A stretch of DNA of 39,281 bases, taken from NCBI GenBank assembly GCA_036524155.1, contig DATDCV010000154.1:1-39281 (forward strand), in the 5' to 3' direction. Of the stretch, positions 1 to 9,305 are shown in pieces; the stretch's first letter is position 1; the number at the start of each line of letters is the position of its first letter. The position numbers were made by a program, and so were the translations under genes. The DNA comes from DATDCV01 sp036524155 (GTDB lineage: Bacteria; Verrucomicrobiota; Verrucomicrobiia; Limisphaerales; UBA8199). Under the pieces are notes generated by a model. The model was given only the letters and a program-made list of their open reading frames with translations, had not been told where the DNA came from and ran no database searches.

Positions 1-1416
1 GCGGCGACCCTGACCGACATAGCGCACTGGCAGGACGTCGCCCAGTGCGCCTTTCCCACCAACGCGAGCTTCGATTCGGTTTCCGCGGCGGGGGATTGGG
101 TGGTTGGAAGCGACACCACGGGCAACCTCTATACCGTTGAGACGGCGACTTCGAGGTGCGTCGTGCACCCGTCCTCTTGGCAAGCCGGGCAGCGGGGGCA
201 GGTGAAGTTCGCCCCATCGGGTCTCCGTTTCCTCAGCACTGCAGGCGACCTGCTCAGCCTCTGGGAAGCCGAAGCGCCAAAGCCCGTGGCTACGCTGCAA
301 ACGCCGCGGTGGTTTATGCAGTGCCTTAACCTTTCTCCGGGAGGCCGCTATGCAGTGGCGGGAGGACCTGGCGAATTCGTGCTTTGGGACCTCAAGAAAT
401 CATCTCATGCGATTCTCAAAACCAGCCTCCGTGGAAATGTGTATGGGGCAACGTTCCTGCCTCCCGACGACGCGACGCTTGTCATTGCAGATATGACCAG
501 GGGACTCGAATTCTGGGATCTAGGAAAAAGTCCTCCTGTCATGAGCCGGACAGCGGAACCGATGTGGGCCTGGGATCTGGCCAGCTCTCCGGACGGGGAA
601 AGGCTGTTTACCCCACACACAGGGGGCCTTGCCGTCTTCAGCGTGCGTTCAGGACGGGTGCTTGCTGATTTCCGGGGGCTGCCGGGCCCGCGCCAACCGG
701 GTTTCGCCCTGCATCCGGACGGCAACACAATTGTCTGGCGCACCGCCGATCAGCTCGTCACCTGGCGCGCGCCAGCGTTCGCCGAAATCGAGACGGTGGA
801 AAAGGCGGAGGCAGACCGCCAACAGGCCCACAAAGCCGCAGCCGACCTGATGGTTGCGCGCGCGCGCGAGGCCGGCGTGATCAAGCAGTGGTTGGTTCTC
901 GCTCCGCTACCCTTTGGCCTGGAAAGCCAAAGCGGCGTCGCGGCGTTGGACCGCGAGCAGCTCCCTCAGGAAGCCCAACTGCAACCCCGGGCCGGTAACC
1001 GCGTGAAGCTGGCAACAGGAAAGCGGACTTGGCGGGCGGTGCAACTGAAAGATCCGGTGATCGATTTCACCAGGTTCTCGGGAAGCCTGACGAACTTCAA
1101 CCTCGCCTACGCCGTGTGCTATTTCCGGAGTGACGCAGATCGCACCAACCTGGTGTTGAAAGTAGGCAGCGATGACCAGGCCAAGATCTACTTGAACGGA
1201 AAGGAGATCTACCGACAGATCGCCGTGCGAGCCTGCGTGCAGGACCAGGACGTGGTCAAGCCAGTGGCATTGAGAGCGGGACTGAACGTGCTGGTGTTCA
1301 AGGTGGTGAACGAAGAGTGCCCCTGGGAGGGGACGGTTCGGCTGACCGACACGGCGGGTCAGCCCGTAGAAGGGATTAAGGTTGACCTCAAGCCGGACGA
1401 CCCGCGTGGGCATTGA
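1..1416 (+). CDS. WD40 beta-propeller protein with C-terminal lectin-like domain, 5' truncated by the window edge
   Basis: The frame is open from base 1, so the gene begins outside the window; 471 codons are visible. The first two thirds contain degenerate WD40 repeats, seen as recurring 'SPDGERL', 'FVLWDL' and 'LEFWDL' type blades. A charged linker rich in Ala, Glu and Lys follows (about residues 260-285), then a C-terminal beta-sandwich domain with 'SDDQAKIYLNGKEIYR' and a following 'LRAGLNVLVFKVVNE'. That tail is typical of planctomycete and verrucomicrobial WD40 proteins and resembles NPCBM-type carbohydrate-binding modules. In these phyla such proteins often carry an N-terminal Ser/Thr kinase or other domain, which cannot be seen here. 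The substrate is unknown. A 9-bp stem-loop overlaps the stop codon. Confidence 0.8.
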   Translation, partial: AATLTDIAHWQDVAQCAFPTNASFDSVSAAGDWVVGSDTTGNLYTVETATSRCVVHPSSWQAGQRGQVKFAPSGLRFLSTAGDLLSLWEAEAPKPVATLQTPRWFMQCLNLSPGGRYAVAGGPGEFVLWDLKKSSHAILKTSLRGNVYGATFLPPDDATLVIADMTRGLEFWDLGKSPPVMSRTAEPMWAWDLASSPDGERLFTPHTGGLAVFSVRSGRVLADFRGLPGPRQPGFALHPDGNTIVWRTADQLVTWRAPAFAEIETVEKAEADRQQAHKAAADLMVARAREAGVIKQWLVLAPLPFGLESQSGVAALDREQLPQEAQLQPRAGNRVKLATGKRTWRAVQLKDPVIDFTRFSGSLTNFNLAYAVCYFRSDADRTNLVLKVGSDDQAKIYLNGKEIYRQIAVRACVQDQDVVKPVALRAGLNVLVFKVVNEECPWEGTVRLTDTAGQPVEGIKVDLKPDDPRGH

Positions 1417-1425
1417 CACGCGGGT
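1400..1425 (+). terminator. Stem-loop over the stop codon, possible transcription end
   Basis: ACCCGCGTG (1400-1408) pairs perfectly with CACGCGGGT (1417-1425) around an 8-nt loop that includes the stop codon of the WD40 gene. No T-tract follows, so intrinsic termination is uncertain. It lies between two convergent genes. Confidence 0.3.
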
Positions 1426-1571
1426 TGGTTCAAAAGGCAACCAAGGAAACGCTGGTGCTGCCGGCAAGTCCGGATCCGACCCGTCTCCCTGGACCATTTG
1501 CTTCGCGCGATCCGCATTGGGATTCGAGCTATCGAATCCGGAACTCCGGGAAGGTTGTTTTCGCCGCGCTC

Positions 1572-2081
1572 CTACTTGCGGCTCCAGGTCCAAATTATAT
1601 GCTTCATTTCCACAACTGGGTCCAATGACCACAGGAGGACCGCGTTCAGAACCACGCGATCACCGTCCTCAGCCACAAACACCATGTGTGCGGTATCGGT
1701 TCCATAGGACCCGCCGACTTCCCAGTTTCCGTGAGCGTTTTCATTCCAGCACATACCGGCCTTTATAAAATACTGCTTCCCGCTCGATAGTCCTTCAAGG
1801 ACGATGTCTCCATCCTGCTGCACGAAGTGCCGGGTGTAGGTCTTGATCCCCGCAGGTGTCGTATGGACGTTCACCAGCAAACGGAAGAGACCGCTTATCC
1901 TGACCTCCTCACCCAGACAAGGCACGTACTCCACCCACGGCCCACCCCAGGCATAATCAACATCCCATTCAGCGTACAGCCACTGGTCGGACCTCCCATT
2001 ATCGCGGTCGGCCCAGGCTGGATTTGACCACAGCGCGAGGGCCGCGACGAGGACGGCACCGACTTTTGTTATACTTTTCAT
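1572..2081 (-). CDS. Small secreted protein of unknown function
   Basis: This encodes 169 aa. The start at 2081 is chosen because AAAGGAGC lies 8 nt upstream and the following residues form a clear signal peptide (MKSITKVGAVLVAALALWS, cleavage near PAWA-DRD). The longer frame reaching 2243 has no such logic. The mature part is about 145 aa, rich in Trp and aromatic residues, with two Cys (in 'VPCLGEE' and 'AGMCWNE') that might form a disulfide. I do not recognise a family; the alternating hydrophobic pattern suggests an all-beta secreted domain. It is convergent with the WD40 gene and sits downstream of two large secreted FG-GAP proteins, 270 bp away, so it may be a separate transcript. Confidence 0.7.
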   Translation of the reverse strand: MKSITKVGAVLVAALALWSNPAWADRDNGRSDQWLYAEWDVDYAWGGPWVEYVPCLGEEVRISGLFRLLVNVHTTPAGIKTYTRHFVQQDGDIVLEGLSSGKQYFIKAGMCWNENAHGNWEVGGSYGTDTAHMVFVAEDGDRVVLNAVLLWSLDPVVEMKHIIWTWSRK

Positions 2082-2351
2082 ACTCTTTGCTCCTTTTGTT
2101 GTTTGTTTTCTTGGGAAGCTCGTTCCAGAGCACTCGCACCCACCCGAGTGCTGGCTCAAGGACGATGATCTCCGCAAAATCACCCACTGATTTGGCCTAC
2201 AGCCGAACTCCAAGCAGAGGTGCCGCTCTTCGTGCAGTTTCATGCATCAGCTCCCATATGCTAGGACAGTCGCGCTTCGCCGCGGTGCGGCTCGCGGGGT
2301 TCCCCTCGCACCAGCCCGCCCCATCCGGCTGCGGGCCGGTGCGCCCTGAAA

Positions 2352-4559
2352 TCAAGGCACCACGACGCGGTAGAACCGGCGCGGGTAATTCGCGCTGCGG
2401 GCGTCGGTATAGGCAAACGTGCCCCCGCCGCTCTTGCGCGCCATGAGCTTGGTCCAGTTCACCAAGTCCGTGGATGCCTGGAGGGCATAAACCGTTCCGG
2501 CGCCTGGTTCGAGGATGGAAAGCTGGAGTCCGTCGGTGACCGTGGCCACGCCGGCGAACGCCGCCGCGGTACCGCCTTCCTGGTGCTCCACTATCGTGAG
2601 GATCTGGCCGGGGGCGACATTGGTCAGCTCCTGGACGATCCCGGAGGTCCATTCAACGCGCACCAAGTCAACCTTCGTCGCGTCGCCTAGACCGAAATGG
2701 GCGCGCAGGTCGTCCAACCACAAGCCAGCAAGCTCTCGCATCTGCCAGGTAACATGGCCGCGGATTGTGGCCTTGACGCGCACCTTGACCCCGATAGCGG
2801 AGGAGTTGGACGCAATCCCCCTAGGTTTCACAATCAACCAGTGGTTGGTGTTTCCTCCAGCCAATCCTGAGTTCCGGTAAAGAAAATTGGAGAAGGAGGA
2901 AGCCTCCCCGGTTGATACAAACAAGTCAAGGAATCCGTCGTTGTCGTAATCACTCCAAGCCGGCCTGTAGAAGTTCCCAGGAGGCACGGTATCATGCGTA
3001 GGACTTCCGACGTCAACCGCAGTGAAGCCATCACCGTCATTGCGCATTAATACAGTCGCCACACCAACGCTGCACCCGATACAGTCAAGGTCACCGTCGT
3101 TGTCGTAGTCGGCCCAATTGAACCCCAGAATGGTGGCGGGAGTTTGAAAGAAGTTTGTGTTCACCAGGGTGAAACCTGTGCCTTGGTCATTGTGGTAGAG
3201 AAAGTTCCCAGTGAGGCAGTCCACGTATCCATCGTTGTCGTAATCGCCCCAAGCAGAGGCGACGCTCTGGGTTGATGGGAGCATGCCGTCAACAATATAA
3301 TCGAAAGTTCCGTCGCCATTGTTCCTGTAGAACTGTTCCCCAGGCTCAAGACTCTCCAGCCACAGGTCCCTGTCGCCGTCGTTGTCGTAGTCCACCCAAC
3401 AGCCATTCACGTTGTAGTTGATCGGACCTGGTGCAGTCCACACGTTAGCAAACGTGGCGTCGCCGCGATTACGCCACAAAGTGGAGCGCGAGCCAGTCCC
3501 TGGGTTGCCCGTTGTCAGAAAGAGATCCAGGGACCCGTCGTTGTCATAGTCCACCAGGGCGCAATACCAGACGGGCAGCCGAGGGTTGATGCCGACGGCG
3601 TTGGTAACCCATCCGAACGTGTGCTCTGGGCTCGCGAGGAGGAGACGGTTGGTGGCGAGTCCGACCGAATCGTCCTTTGTTCCGATTTCGAGCAGGTCCA
3701 TGCAGCCGTCGTTGTTGAGGTCACCCCACAAGCCTTGATGGCAATAGGGCCTGGGCATCTCCACCACCCCTCCAACTCTTGTGAAGTTCGTGCCCCCAAC
3801 ATTGCGATACAACGCTGGTCTTTGATTCGCAATGGCTAAGCCCGCTGGCACGAAGAGGTCAACAAAACCATCGTCGTCATAGTCCGCCCAGGAGCCGGGT
3901 CCGAAGCTGGCCTGGTCCGTTACGATGGCGCCGGTAGTCCATTTGAAGAAGGTCGGATCGACTACTAACCTGACATTGCTGCTGATGACCGAACCGCACA
4001 AATACGAGACCACAACATCGTAAGTCCCCGCGTCTGCCATTTGCAGGTTGGTCAGGCTGATCGAGCTTCGCGTTTGGCCGACGATCGGAGCGCCATTCAG
4101 ACGCCATTGGTAAGTGAACGGCGCCGTGCCGGTCGCCATGACCCGATTGGCCACGCTCGCGCCCAGGCTCACCGGAGGCCAATTCGTCGGCTGTCCGGAG
4201 CTGGAAATGACAGCGGGTGAAAACAGACTAAGAAGGGCCCAATGGCTGGTGACGGAACATTCAGAGTTAGTGATAATTACGTGGTAGTAGAACCTGTCCG
4301 TCACCTGCACGTTGGTGACGGCCAAAGTGGCGTTGGTGCATCCAGGTAGATCCGAGGAATTCACACCATCAGGACTCTTCTGCCATTGATAAGACAAAGG
4401 TCCCGTGCCGGTCGCGCCCACCGTAAATGTCGCGTCGGTTCCTGGGCAACAGGTCTGATTTGTCGGCTGGGTGGTGATGGTGATGCTGCATTGGCCAAAG
4501 GCCGTGCTGAGCGCGGCCAGGAGCATCCCGACAACGAGTATGTGGATTATTGTTTTCAT
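2352..4559 (-). CDS. Secreted Ig-like / FG-GAP (VCBS) / ASPIC-UnbV protein, copy A
   Basis: This is 735 aa. Residues 1-22 form a signal peptide (cleavage near TAFG-QC). Two Ig-like domains follow (about 24-110 and 115-200, with paired Cys and 'GTDATFTVGATGTGPLSYQW'). Then come seven FG-GAP/VCBS repeats with calcium-binding loops such as 'DYDDDGFVDLF', 'DLNNDGCMDLL' and 'DYDNDGDRDLW', which in known families build an integrin-like beta-propeller. An ASPIC/UnbV domain follows (about 575-655, 'RAHFGLGDATKVDLVRVEW'). The last 65 residues are the C-terminal module shared with four other proteins here, ending 'RRFYRVVVP'. It probably acts outside the cytoplasm, in adhesion or carbohydrate binding; no catalytic motif is seen. 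A closely related paralogue lies immediately upstream on the same strand with the same domain order. Confidence 0.88.
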   Translation of the reverse strand: MKTIIHILVVGMLLAALSTAFGQCSITITTQPTNQTCCPGTDATFTVGATGTGPLSYQWQKSPDGVNSSDLPGCTNATLAVTNVQVTDRFYYHVIITNSECSVTSHWALLSLFSPAVISSSGQPTNWPPVSLGASVANRVMATGTAPFTYQWRLNGAPIVGQTRSSISLTNLQMADAGTYDVVVSYLCGSVISSNVRLVVDPTFFKWTTGAIVTDQASFGPGSWADYDDDGFVDLFVPAGLAIANQRPALYRNVGGTNFTRVGGVVEMPRPYCHQGLWGDLNNDGCMDLLEIGTKDDSVGLATNRLLLASPEHTFGWVTNAVGINPRLPVWYCALVDYDNDGSLDLFLTTGNPGTGSRSTLWRNRGDATFANVWTAPGPINYNVNGCWVDYDNDGDRDLWLESLEPGEQFYRNNGDGTFDYIVDGMLPSTQSVASAWGDYDNDGYVDCLTGNFLYHNDQGTGFTLVNTNFFQTPATILGFNWADYDNDGDLDCIGCSVGVATVLMRNDGDGFTAVDVGSPTHDTVPPGNFYRPAWSDYDNDGFLDLFVSTGEASSFSNFLYRNSGLAGGNTNHWLIVKPRGIASNSSAIGVKVRVKATIRGHVTWQMRELAGLWLDDLRAHFGLGDATKVDLVRVEWTSGIVQELTNVAPGQILTIVEHQEGGTAAAFAGVATVTDGLQLSILEPGAGTVYALQASTDLVNWTKLMARKSGGGTFAYTDARSANYPRRFYRVVVP
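2491..2555. repeat. 65-bp exact repeat, copy A (in the 3' part of the FG-GAP gene)
   Basis: Bases 2491-2555 are identical to 4843-4907, a constant offset of 2352 that also holds at the two stop codons. It lies in the region encoding the start of the C-terminal module. It is the most conserved stretch of the tandem duplication. Confidence 0.9.
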
Positions 4560-4703
4560 AATGTTCTGGTTACTGACCCTCTTGGGTCTGGATTAGGCCG
4601 CATTGCATGGTTTTGGTTCGCTACCGTGCACACATAGAAATTTGGGAAAAGGTTGGCGGTAAGTTGTGAATTCTTTTGATCGGTGCGATTCTCACGACTC
4701 TGC

Positions 4704-6896
4704 TCAGGGCACCACGACGCGGTAGAAGTGGCGCGGATGATTCGTGGAGCGGGTGTCGGTATAGGCGAACGTGCTGCCGGTGCTCTTGCGGGCCATGAGC
4801 TTGGCCCAGTTCACCAGGTCGGTGGAGGCCTGCACGGCATAGACCGTTCCGGCGCCTGGTTCGAGGATGGAAAGCTGGAGTCCGTCGGTGACCGTGGCCA
4901 CGCCGGCAAACGCCGCCGGGGTACCGCCTTCCTGGTGCTCCACCACGGTGAGAATCTGGCCGGGAGTCACATCGGTCAGCTCCTGGACGATCCCGGAAGT
5001 CCATTCCACGCGCACCAAGTCAACTTTCGTTGCGTCGGCCAGACCGAAATGGGCGCGGAGGTCGTCCAGATGGTTACCTGAGATCTCGCGCATCTGCCAG
5101 GTGACCTTACCGCGGATCGTGGCCTTGACGCGAACCTTGACTCCGATCGCCGAGTAATTGGAGGCGACCGCTTTGGGCTTCACAATCAACCACCGGTTGG
5201 TGTTTCCTGATGCGAGCCCCGAGTTTCGGTAAAGCAAGTTTGCAGCCGCAGGATCGCCAGTAGTCGCCAGGAATAGATCAAGGAACCCATCGTTGTTGTA
5301 GTCGCACCAACTCGGAATGCCGCCAGGAAGATCGTGGCTCGGAGATCCGAGGTCTACTATGGTGAAGACAGGAGTTCGTCCATCAGCGGCTAAACCATCG
5401 TGGCGGTAAAAGCAACAGGGCGCCCCTCCACACACAATGTCCAAGTCGCCGTCATTGTCAAAGTCCCCCCAGCGAACATTACCGGGAGTGGGCAGGGTCC
5501 AAACGATGGGAAAGTTGGTACCACCGTCGTTGTGGCGGAGGACCTTGCCATGGAGGAGATCAAGATAGCCATCGTTATCATAATCGCCACAAAGCACGCC
5601 GCGATGGCTGATGGGCGTTATGTTTGGAAGAAACTCGAAGTTACCGCCATTATTCCGGTAGAACTGACCAGCCTGGCTGCAGAGATGCCACAGGTCGCTG
5701 TCGCCGTCGTTGTCGTAGTCGGCCCAGGCTGAGACTCCATTGTTAATGATCGGACCTGGTGGACTCCACACGTCGTCGAAATTAGCGTCACCTCGGTTGC
5801 GCCGAAGGGTCGCGCGCGTGTCGTAGGGGGACGTCCATCCATTTAGGTGAAAAAGGTCCACTGCCCCGTCGTTGTCATAATCGACCAGGAGACAGTTCCC
5901 TGGTACTTGCCCGGGGGTGACGTCATTCGTGACCCATTCGAACGAGTGGTCCGCGCGCCCGAGGAAGAGACGATTGGTGGGGCCCCACCAATCGGTCGTA
6001 GTTCCTGCCTCCAAAAGGTCGAGGTGGCCATCGTTGTTAAAGTCGGCCCACAAACCTTGATTGCAGTAGGGCATGGGGGTTTCAACGATCCCTGGCACTC
6101 TGACAAAGTTTGTCCCCTCTTGATTGTGGTACAAGTGAGGTCTTTGCCAAATAGCAGCTTTGGTTACGCCTGCGGGAACAATGAGATCAGGGAATCCATC
6201 GCCATCGTAATCTCCCCAGCAACCTCCCCACACATCATAACCAAAGCTGGCCTGGTCCGTTACGATGGCACCGGAGGTGATTTTGGTGAAGGTGGGGTCC
6301 ACCGTCAGCACGGCGACCTGACTGGTGGCGGAGCTGCACGCATTGGCGACCACGACGTCGTAGTTCCCTACGTCCGACATTTGCAGGTTGGTCAGGATAA
6401 TCGTCGATTTGGTCTGGCCGGGCAAAGGCGCGCCGCTGAACCGCCATTGGTAGGTAAACGGGGGCGTGCCGTCAGGGGCGACCCGGTTGGCCACAGTTGC
6501 GCCCAGGCTCACCAGAGTCCAATTCGTCGGCTGACCGTAGCTGGGAATCATGGCAGCCCAACCCGGAAAGAGGTAGGCCAGGCTGCTGGTCACCGCCCCT
6601 TCAACGTTGGTGATCACCACCCGGTAGTAGAGGTTATCCGCTGGTTGCACATTGGTTAAGACCATCGTGGCATCGGTGCATCCAGGCTGGTTCGTGAAAT
6701 TCCAAGGGTCCGGGCCTTTCTGCCATTGGTAGGACAACGGCTCGGTGCCGGTCACGCCCACCGTGAAGATCGCGTCTGTCCCAAAGCAGACGGTTTGGTT
6801 TGTTGGTTGGATGGTGATAACGGGGGCCTTGCCAAAGCCAGTGCCGACCGTTGCCAGGAAGATCCCAACAGCAAGTATGGAGTGTTTTGTTTTCAT
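4704..6896 (-). CDS. Secreted Ig-like / FG-GAP (VCBS) / ASPIC-UnbV protein, copy B
   Basis: This is 730 aa from the ATG at 6896, which starts a signal peptide (MKTKHSILAVGIFLATVG, cleavage near GFG-KAP). The longer frame to 6977 would put 27 charged residues before it and is rejected. Domain order matches copy A: two Ig-like domains (about 24-205), seven FG-GAP repeats ('DYDGDGFPDLI', 'DFNNDGHLDLL', 'DYDNDGDSDLW' and others), an ASPIC/UnbV domain (about 565-645) and the C-terminal module ending 'RHFYRVVVP'. The last 160 codons align with copy A without gaps at DNA level, while the propeller is more diverged, which suggests duplication followed by divergence of the binding face. It is probably secreted or surface-bound. 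The two genes are 144 bp apart and may be co-transcribed. Confidence 0.88.
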   Translation of the reverse strand: MKTKHSILAVGIFLATVGTGFGKAPVITIQPTNQTVCFGTDAIFTVGVTGTEPLSYQWQKGPDPWNFTNQPGCTDATMVLTNVQPADNLYYRVVITNVEGAVTSSLAYLFPGWAAMIPSYGQPTNWTLVSLGATVANRVAPDGTPPFTYQWRFSGAPLPGQTKSTIILTNLQMSDVGNYDVVVANACSSATSQVAVLTVDPTFTKITSGAIVTDQASFGYDVWGGCWGDYDGDGFPDLIVPAGVTKAAIWQRPHLYHNQEGTNFVRVPGIVETPMPYCNQGLWADFNNDGHLDLLEAGTTTDWWGPTNRLFLGRADHSFEWVTNDVTPGQVPGNCLLVDYDNDGAVDLFHLNGWTSPYDTRATLRRNRGDANFDDVWSPPGPIINNGVSAWADYDNDGDSDLWHLCSQAGQFYRNNGGNFEFLPNITPISHRGVLCGDYDNDGYLDLLHGKVLRHNDGGTNFPIVWTLPTPGNVRWGDFDNDGDLDIVCGGAPCCFYRHDGLAADGRTPVFTIVDLGSPSHDLPGGIPSWCDYNNDGFLDLFLATTGDPAAANLLYRNSGLASGNTNRWLIVKPKAVASNYSAIGVKVRVKATIRGKVTWQMREISGNHLDDLRAHFGLADATKVDLVRVEWTSGIVQELTDVTPGQILTVVEHQEGGTPAAFAGVATVTDGLQLSILEPGAGTVYAVQASTDLVNWAKLMARKSTGSTFAYTDTRSTNHPRHFYRVVVP
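4843..4907. repeat. 65-bp exact repeat, copy B
   Basis: Identical to 2491-2555; the first mismatches are at 4842 and 4908. Part of the tandem gene duplication. Confidence 0.9.
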
Positions 6897-7317
6897 AGTG
6901 GTCGGTGATTTGAACGGTTGGTCATTGATCCGATTCCGGTTGGCGTTTTTGAATCGCAGATTTGCTCGTGCGTACAAACATGGCTCGTTTCATCCCCTAT
7001 ACGGAGAATTGCCGCTCCCCCTGCGAAAAAAGTGAAAGAATCTCGAAAGAACCCACAAGGAACTCGGTTGGAGGGACATGCGGAGCTTGATTAAGGGCCT
7101 GAGGCAGCGGGCGTCTCGCCGGGTTGTTCCCGGCGCTCAAGGCGGCCCGGCTGTATCCGATCCAGGCATTGAGGTACGAGTAGGTTCCAACCCCCGACCC
7201 TTCACCCTGGCTTGATGGGTCAGTGAAACGGTAGGGGTGCGCCCGGCTGTGACAGCGGCCTGGACGGGCGCTGGCAGGTTTCTGCGATACTCAGATGCTC
7301 GGTATGGTTCAGCCGGG
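6897..7317. other. Intergenic region, 421 bp
   Basis: Lies between the start of the copy B gene and the end of the ABM-domain gene. It must contain the promoter of the FG-GAP gene, but no convincing -35/-10 pair was found. A perfect 7-bp hairpin (CGCCGGG 7117-7123, CCCGGCG 7129-7135) has no T-tract. A short minus-strand open frame (7137-7382) overlaps the ABM gene and is probably not coding. Confidence 0.5.
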
Positions 7318-7665
7318 TTAGGCCTCCGTTGTCTTGCCATGAGCTCGCTCGACTTTGGCGACTCGGAGCTGATAGTCGGCATACCAGATGCGCTTGCCGG
7401 CGTCTTGTGCGGGCCTATGCTCCGCGTGCGCCTTCCATGCGGCTATAGTTTCCTCGCTCGTCCAATATGAAACAGTAATGCCAAAACCGTCCGCGCCTCG
7501 GACACTCTCCGCGCCTAAAAACCCGGGCTGCTTGGAAGCAAGGTCCATCATGCGCTCGGCCATCTGCCCATAGCCACGGTCGCCATCGGTGCGCTGCGAT
7601 GAAAAAATCACGGCGTAATAGGGTGGCTCTGGCGTCTGGGCGAATGATGTTGGTTTTGTTGGCAT
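7318..7665 (-). CDS. Antibiotic biosynthesis monooxygenase (ABM) domain protein
   Basis: This is 115 aa, the normal size of a single-domain ABM protein. The ferredoxin-like alpha/beta fold is recognisable from 'YYAVIFSSQRTDGDRGY' (first strand), a helix around 'MAERMMDLASKQPGFLGAES', and 'GFGITVSYWTSEETIAAWKAHAEH' (strand then helix, the most typical ABM segment). Family members act as small cofactor-free oxygenases or haem-degrading enzymes, and many have no known substrate. No signal peptide is seen, so it is cytosolic. It is flanked by unrelated secreted-protein genes and appears monocistronic. Function beyond the fold cannot be assigned. Confidence 0.82.
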   Translation of the reverse strand: MPTKPTSFAQTPEPPYYAVIFSSQRTDGDRGYGQMAERMMDLASKQPGFLGAESVRGADGFGITVSYWTSEETIAAWKAHAEHRPAQDAGKRIWYADYQLRVAKVERAHGKTTEA

Positions 7666-7845
7666 CGTTATGTGGCTTTACTCTCTGAACTGAGCGACTC
7701 GGGGGGCGCAACGCATCCAAATCGCCAACTGGCGTGGCCCGCCCCCGCTCACTCCAGTGTTCTTGTTGGCATGAGCTTTCCCATGTTTCAGTTCAGGTCA
7801 TCTAGGCATACGCCCGGCCTCTGGCCACCCTCAACGCAACGCAGC

Positions 7846-8889
7846 TCAAAGTTTACGCAGCCGATAGAACCGCTGTCCGGCGTTCATGTCCATGGTCACA
7901 GAATACCGGTTGTCGGCGGCAGCCGGGGCATTGGTGACGAGGCTCCAACCACCAGCAGGAAACGTCGACGCGTCCTCCAAAACGTAATCGCTGAAGTTGG
8001 TCCTCCATGAAACCTGAAACGCAGTCGGTCCTGCCCGCGAGATAGTCAACCGCGCCTGCGGCACCAGGGTCAGATTGGAAACCGAGAGGTTCCAAATGTG
8101 CCCACCGCTCCAACCTGCGGTCCCGTTCCACACCACGCTACCATTGGTTGGCGCGGAGAATTCCCAATCGAAGCCGTATTGCGACCCTGTCGGGTAGATG
8201 TCGCGGAGATAGTCACCCGAAAACCGGTACGCGCCGTTGCTGAGGCGGTATCCGTAGTAGCTGCGAACCGTCAGGGCGAATGGTGCTCCGCCCTCCAGCA
8301 CCGCGTTGGGAATCTCGGCTGTGAGTGACGGAGGAGTGGTGCTGAAATCAAACGCCAAGGTCGCGGAAATGGGCACGAGCCGGCTTCTGCTGGGGACCCC
8401 GTCGCCGTACTCTTGCGCAACTGCCCCAGCCATTGTCCGATACACGTCAGGCTCGACAGGTTCTCGAACGGGTCCAAAGTTCGCCCGCCAACCATAAGCG
8501 GAGGTGGTGGTCAGTTGGTCGCTGTGAACCGTCACGAAAACGGGCCGCGTTGTGAAAATCAACTCCGGGCTGAGGAAAAACTGGTTCTTCGAAGTGACTG
8601 TTCTTTGAACGTTCGTGATGACTCCACCCGAGTCATTCGTGAGACGGGTGGTTCGGATAAAGACGTCAACGTATTCCCAATTATAAAACGCAGCACCGGG
8701 TTCCGGCGTAGCCGCCATCCTGTAAGTCTGCCAGACTTCAAGCAACTGTCCGGCATAAAGAGGAGAAATCCGGCCCGGGCCGTTCGTGAAAACTTCCAGC
8801 GGAGCGTACTGCGTGCCTTGACCGCCGCTTCGGTACGCGAAACACGCAACCGCTACCACCACCATGACGCTGAGCACGAGCTTCTTCAT
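7846..8889 (-). CDS. Secreted protein of unknown function with the shared C-terminal module
   Basis: This is 347 aa from the ATG at 8889, which begins a signal peptide (MKKLVLSVMVVVAVACFAY). The frame continues to 9009 but the extra 40 residues are not signal-like. The central 250 residues are rich in Thr, Tyr, Phe and Gly and look like beta-strand secreted material ('ATLAFDFSTTPPSLTAEIP', 'YGYRLSNGAYRFSGDYL'). I recognise no catalytic family. The last 70 residues match the C-terminal module found in four other proteins of this window, with 'YVLEDASTFPAGGWSLVTN' and the end 'GQRFYRLRKL'. It is divergent from the GH52 gene across a 416-bp gap. It may be a surface or matrix protein. Confidence 0.75.
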   Translation of the reverse strand: MKKLVLSVMVVVAVACFAYRSGGQGTQYAPLEVFTNGPGRISPLYAGQLLEVWQTYRMAATPEPGAAFYNWEYVDVFIRTTRLTNDSGGVITNVQRTVTSKNQFFLSPELIFTTRPVFVTVHSDQLTTTSAYGWRANFGPVREPVEPDVYRTMAGAVAQEYGDGVPSRSRLVPISATLAFDFSTTPPSLTAEIPNAVLEGGAPFALTVRSYYGYRLSNGAYRFSGDYLRDIYPTGSQYGFDWEFSAPTNGSVVWNGTAGWSGGHIWNLSVSNLTLVPQARLTISRAGPTAFQVSWRTNFSDYVLEDASTFPAGGWSLVTNAPAAADNRYSVTMDMNAGQRFYRLRKL

Positions 8890-9305
8890 AAGGGCAGGAC
8901 TGTTCCCGAACTGTGATTCTGCGACGGCCATTCGTTTAGTAACCGCCGGCAAATCCTTGGTTTCTGCGGTCGTAAGCTGCTCATTTCCAACCCCGGTTGA
9001 TAGAAGCATACCTCACCTTGTTTGTTTATTACAAGACGATAAGAAATGTGTCTTTCCCACGCGCCTCCCGGGGACGAGGACCACATTTGTCCAGGTGCGC
9101 GCGTTAGATTTTCTCCAAAGAATATGACGCCGACACGAGCCATCGAAACGGCGTCAGAATGAAGTACTTTCACTACTTGACTGGGTGGGCGCGCGCTGCA
9201 ATATCGGATCGATAAGGATGGCGCGAAAACGTAGCTTGGAGTACTCAGGCGCCCCGGGCCACCTCGCCTGTCTGCTTTGCCGGCAGGCTAAGAAAGCGCC
9301 AAATA
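8890..9305. other. Divergent intergenic region, 416 bp
   Basis: Separates the minus-strand secreted protein gene from the plus-strand GH52 gene and should hold both promoters. No clear sigma-70 hexamer pair, operator or RNA element could be assigned by eye. Confidence 0.5.

Noticed and set aside
907..1632. Minus-strand open frame of 241 codons opposite the WD40 gene
   Set aside because: It has no recognisable domain, and the plus strand has a clear lectin-like domain.
5847..6659. Plus-strand frame of 270 codons opposite FG-GAP copy B
   Set aside because: Shadow of the calcium-loop repeats; no start signal or domain.
7117..7135. Hairpin CGCCGGG/CCCGGCG as a terminator of the ABM gene
   Set aside because: It is about 180 bp from the stop and has no T-tract.
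7137..7382. Small minus-strand frame of 81 codons
   Set aside because: It overlaps the start of the ABM 3' end in another frame and has no domain or ribosome site.
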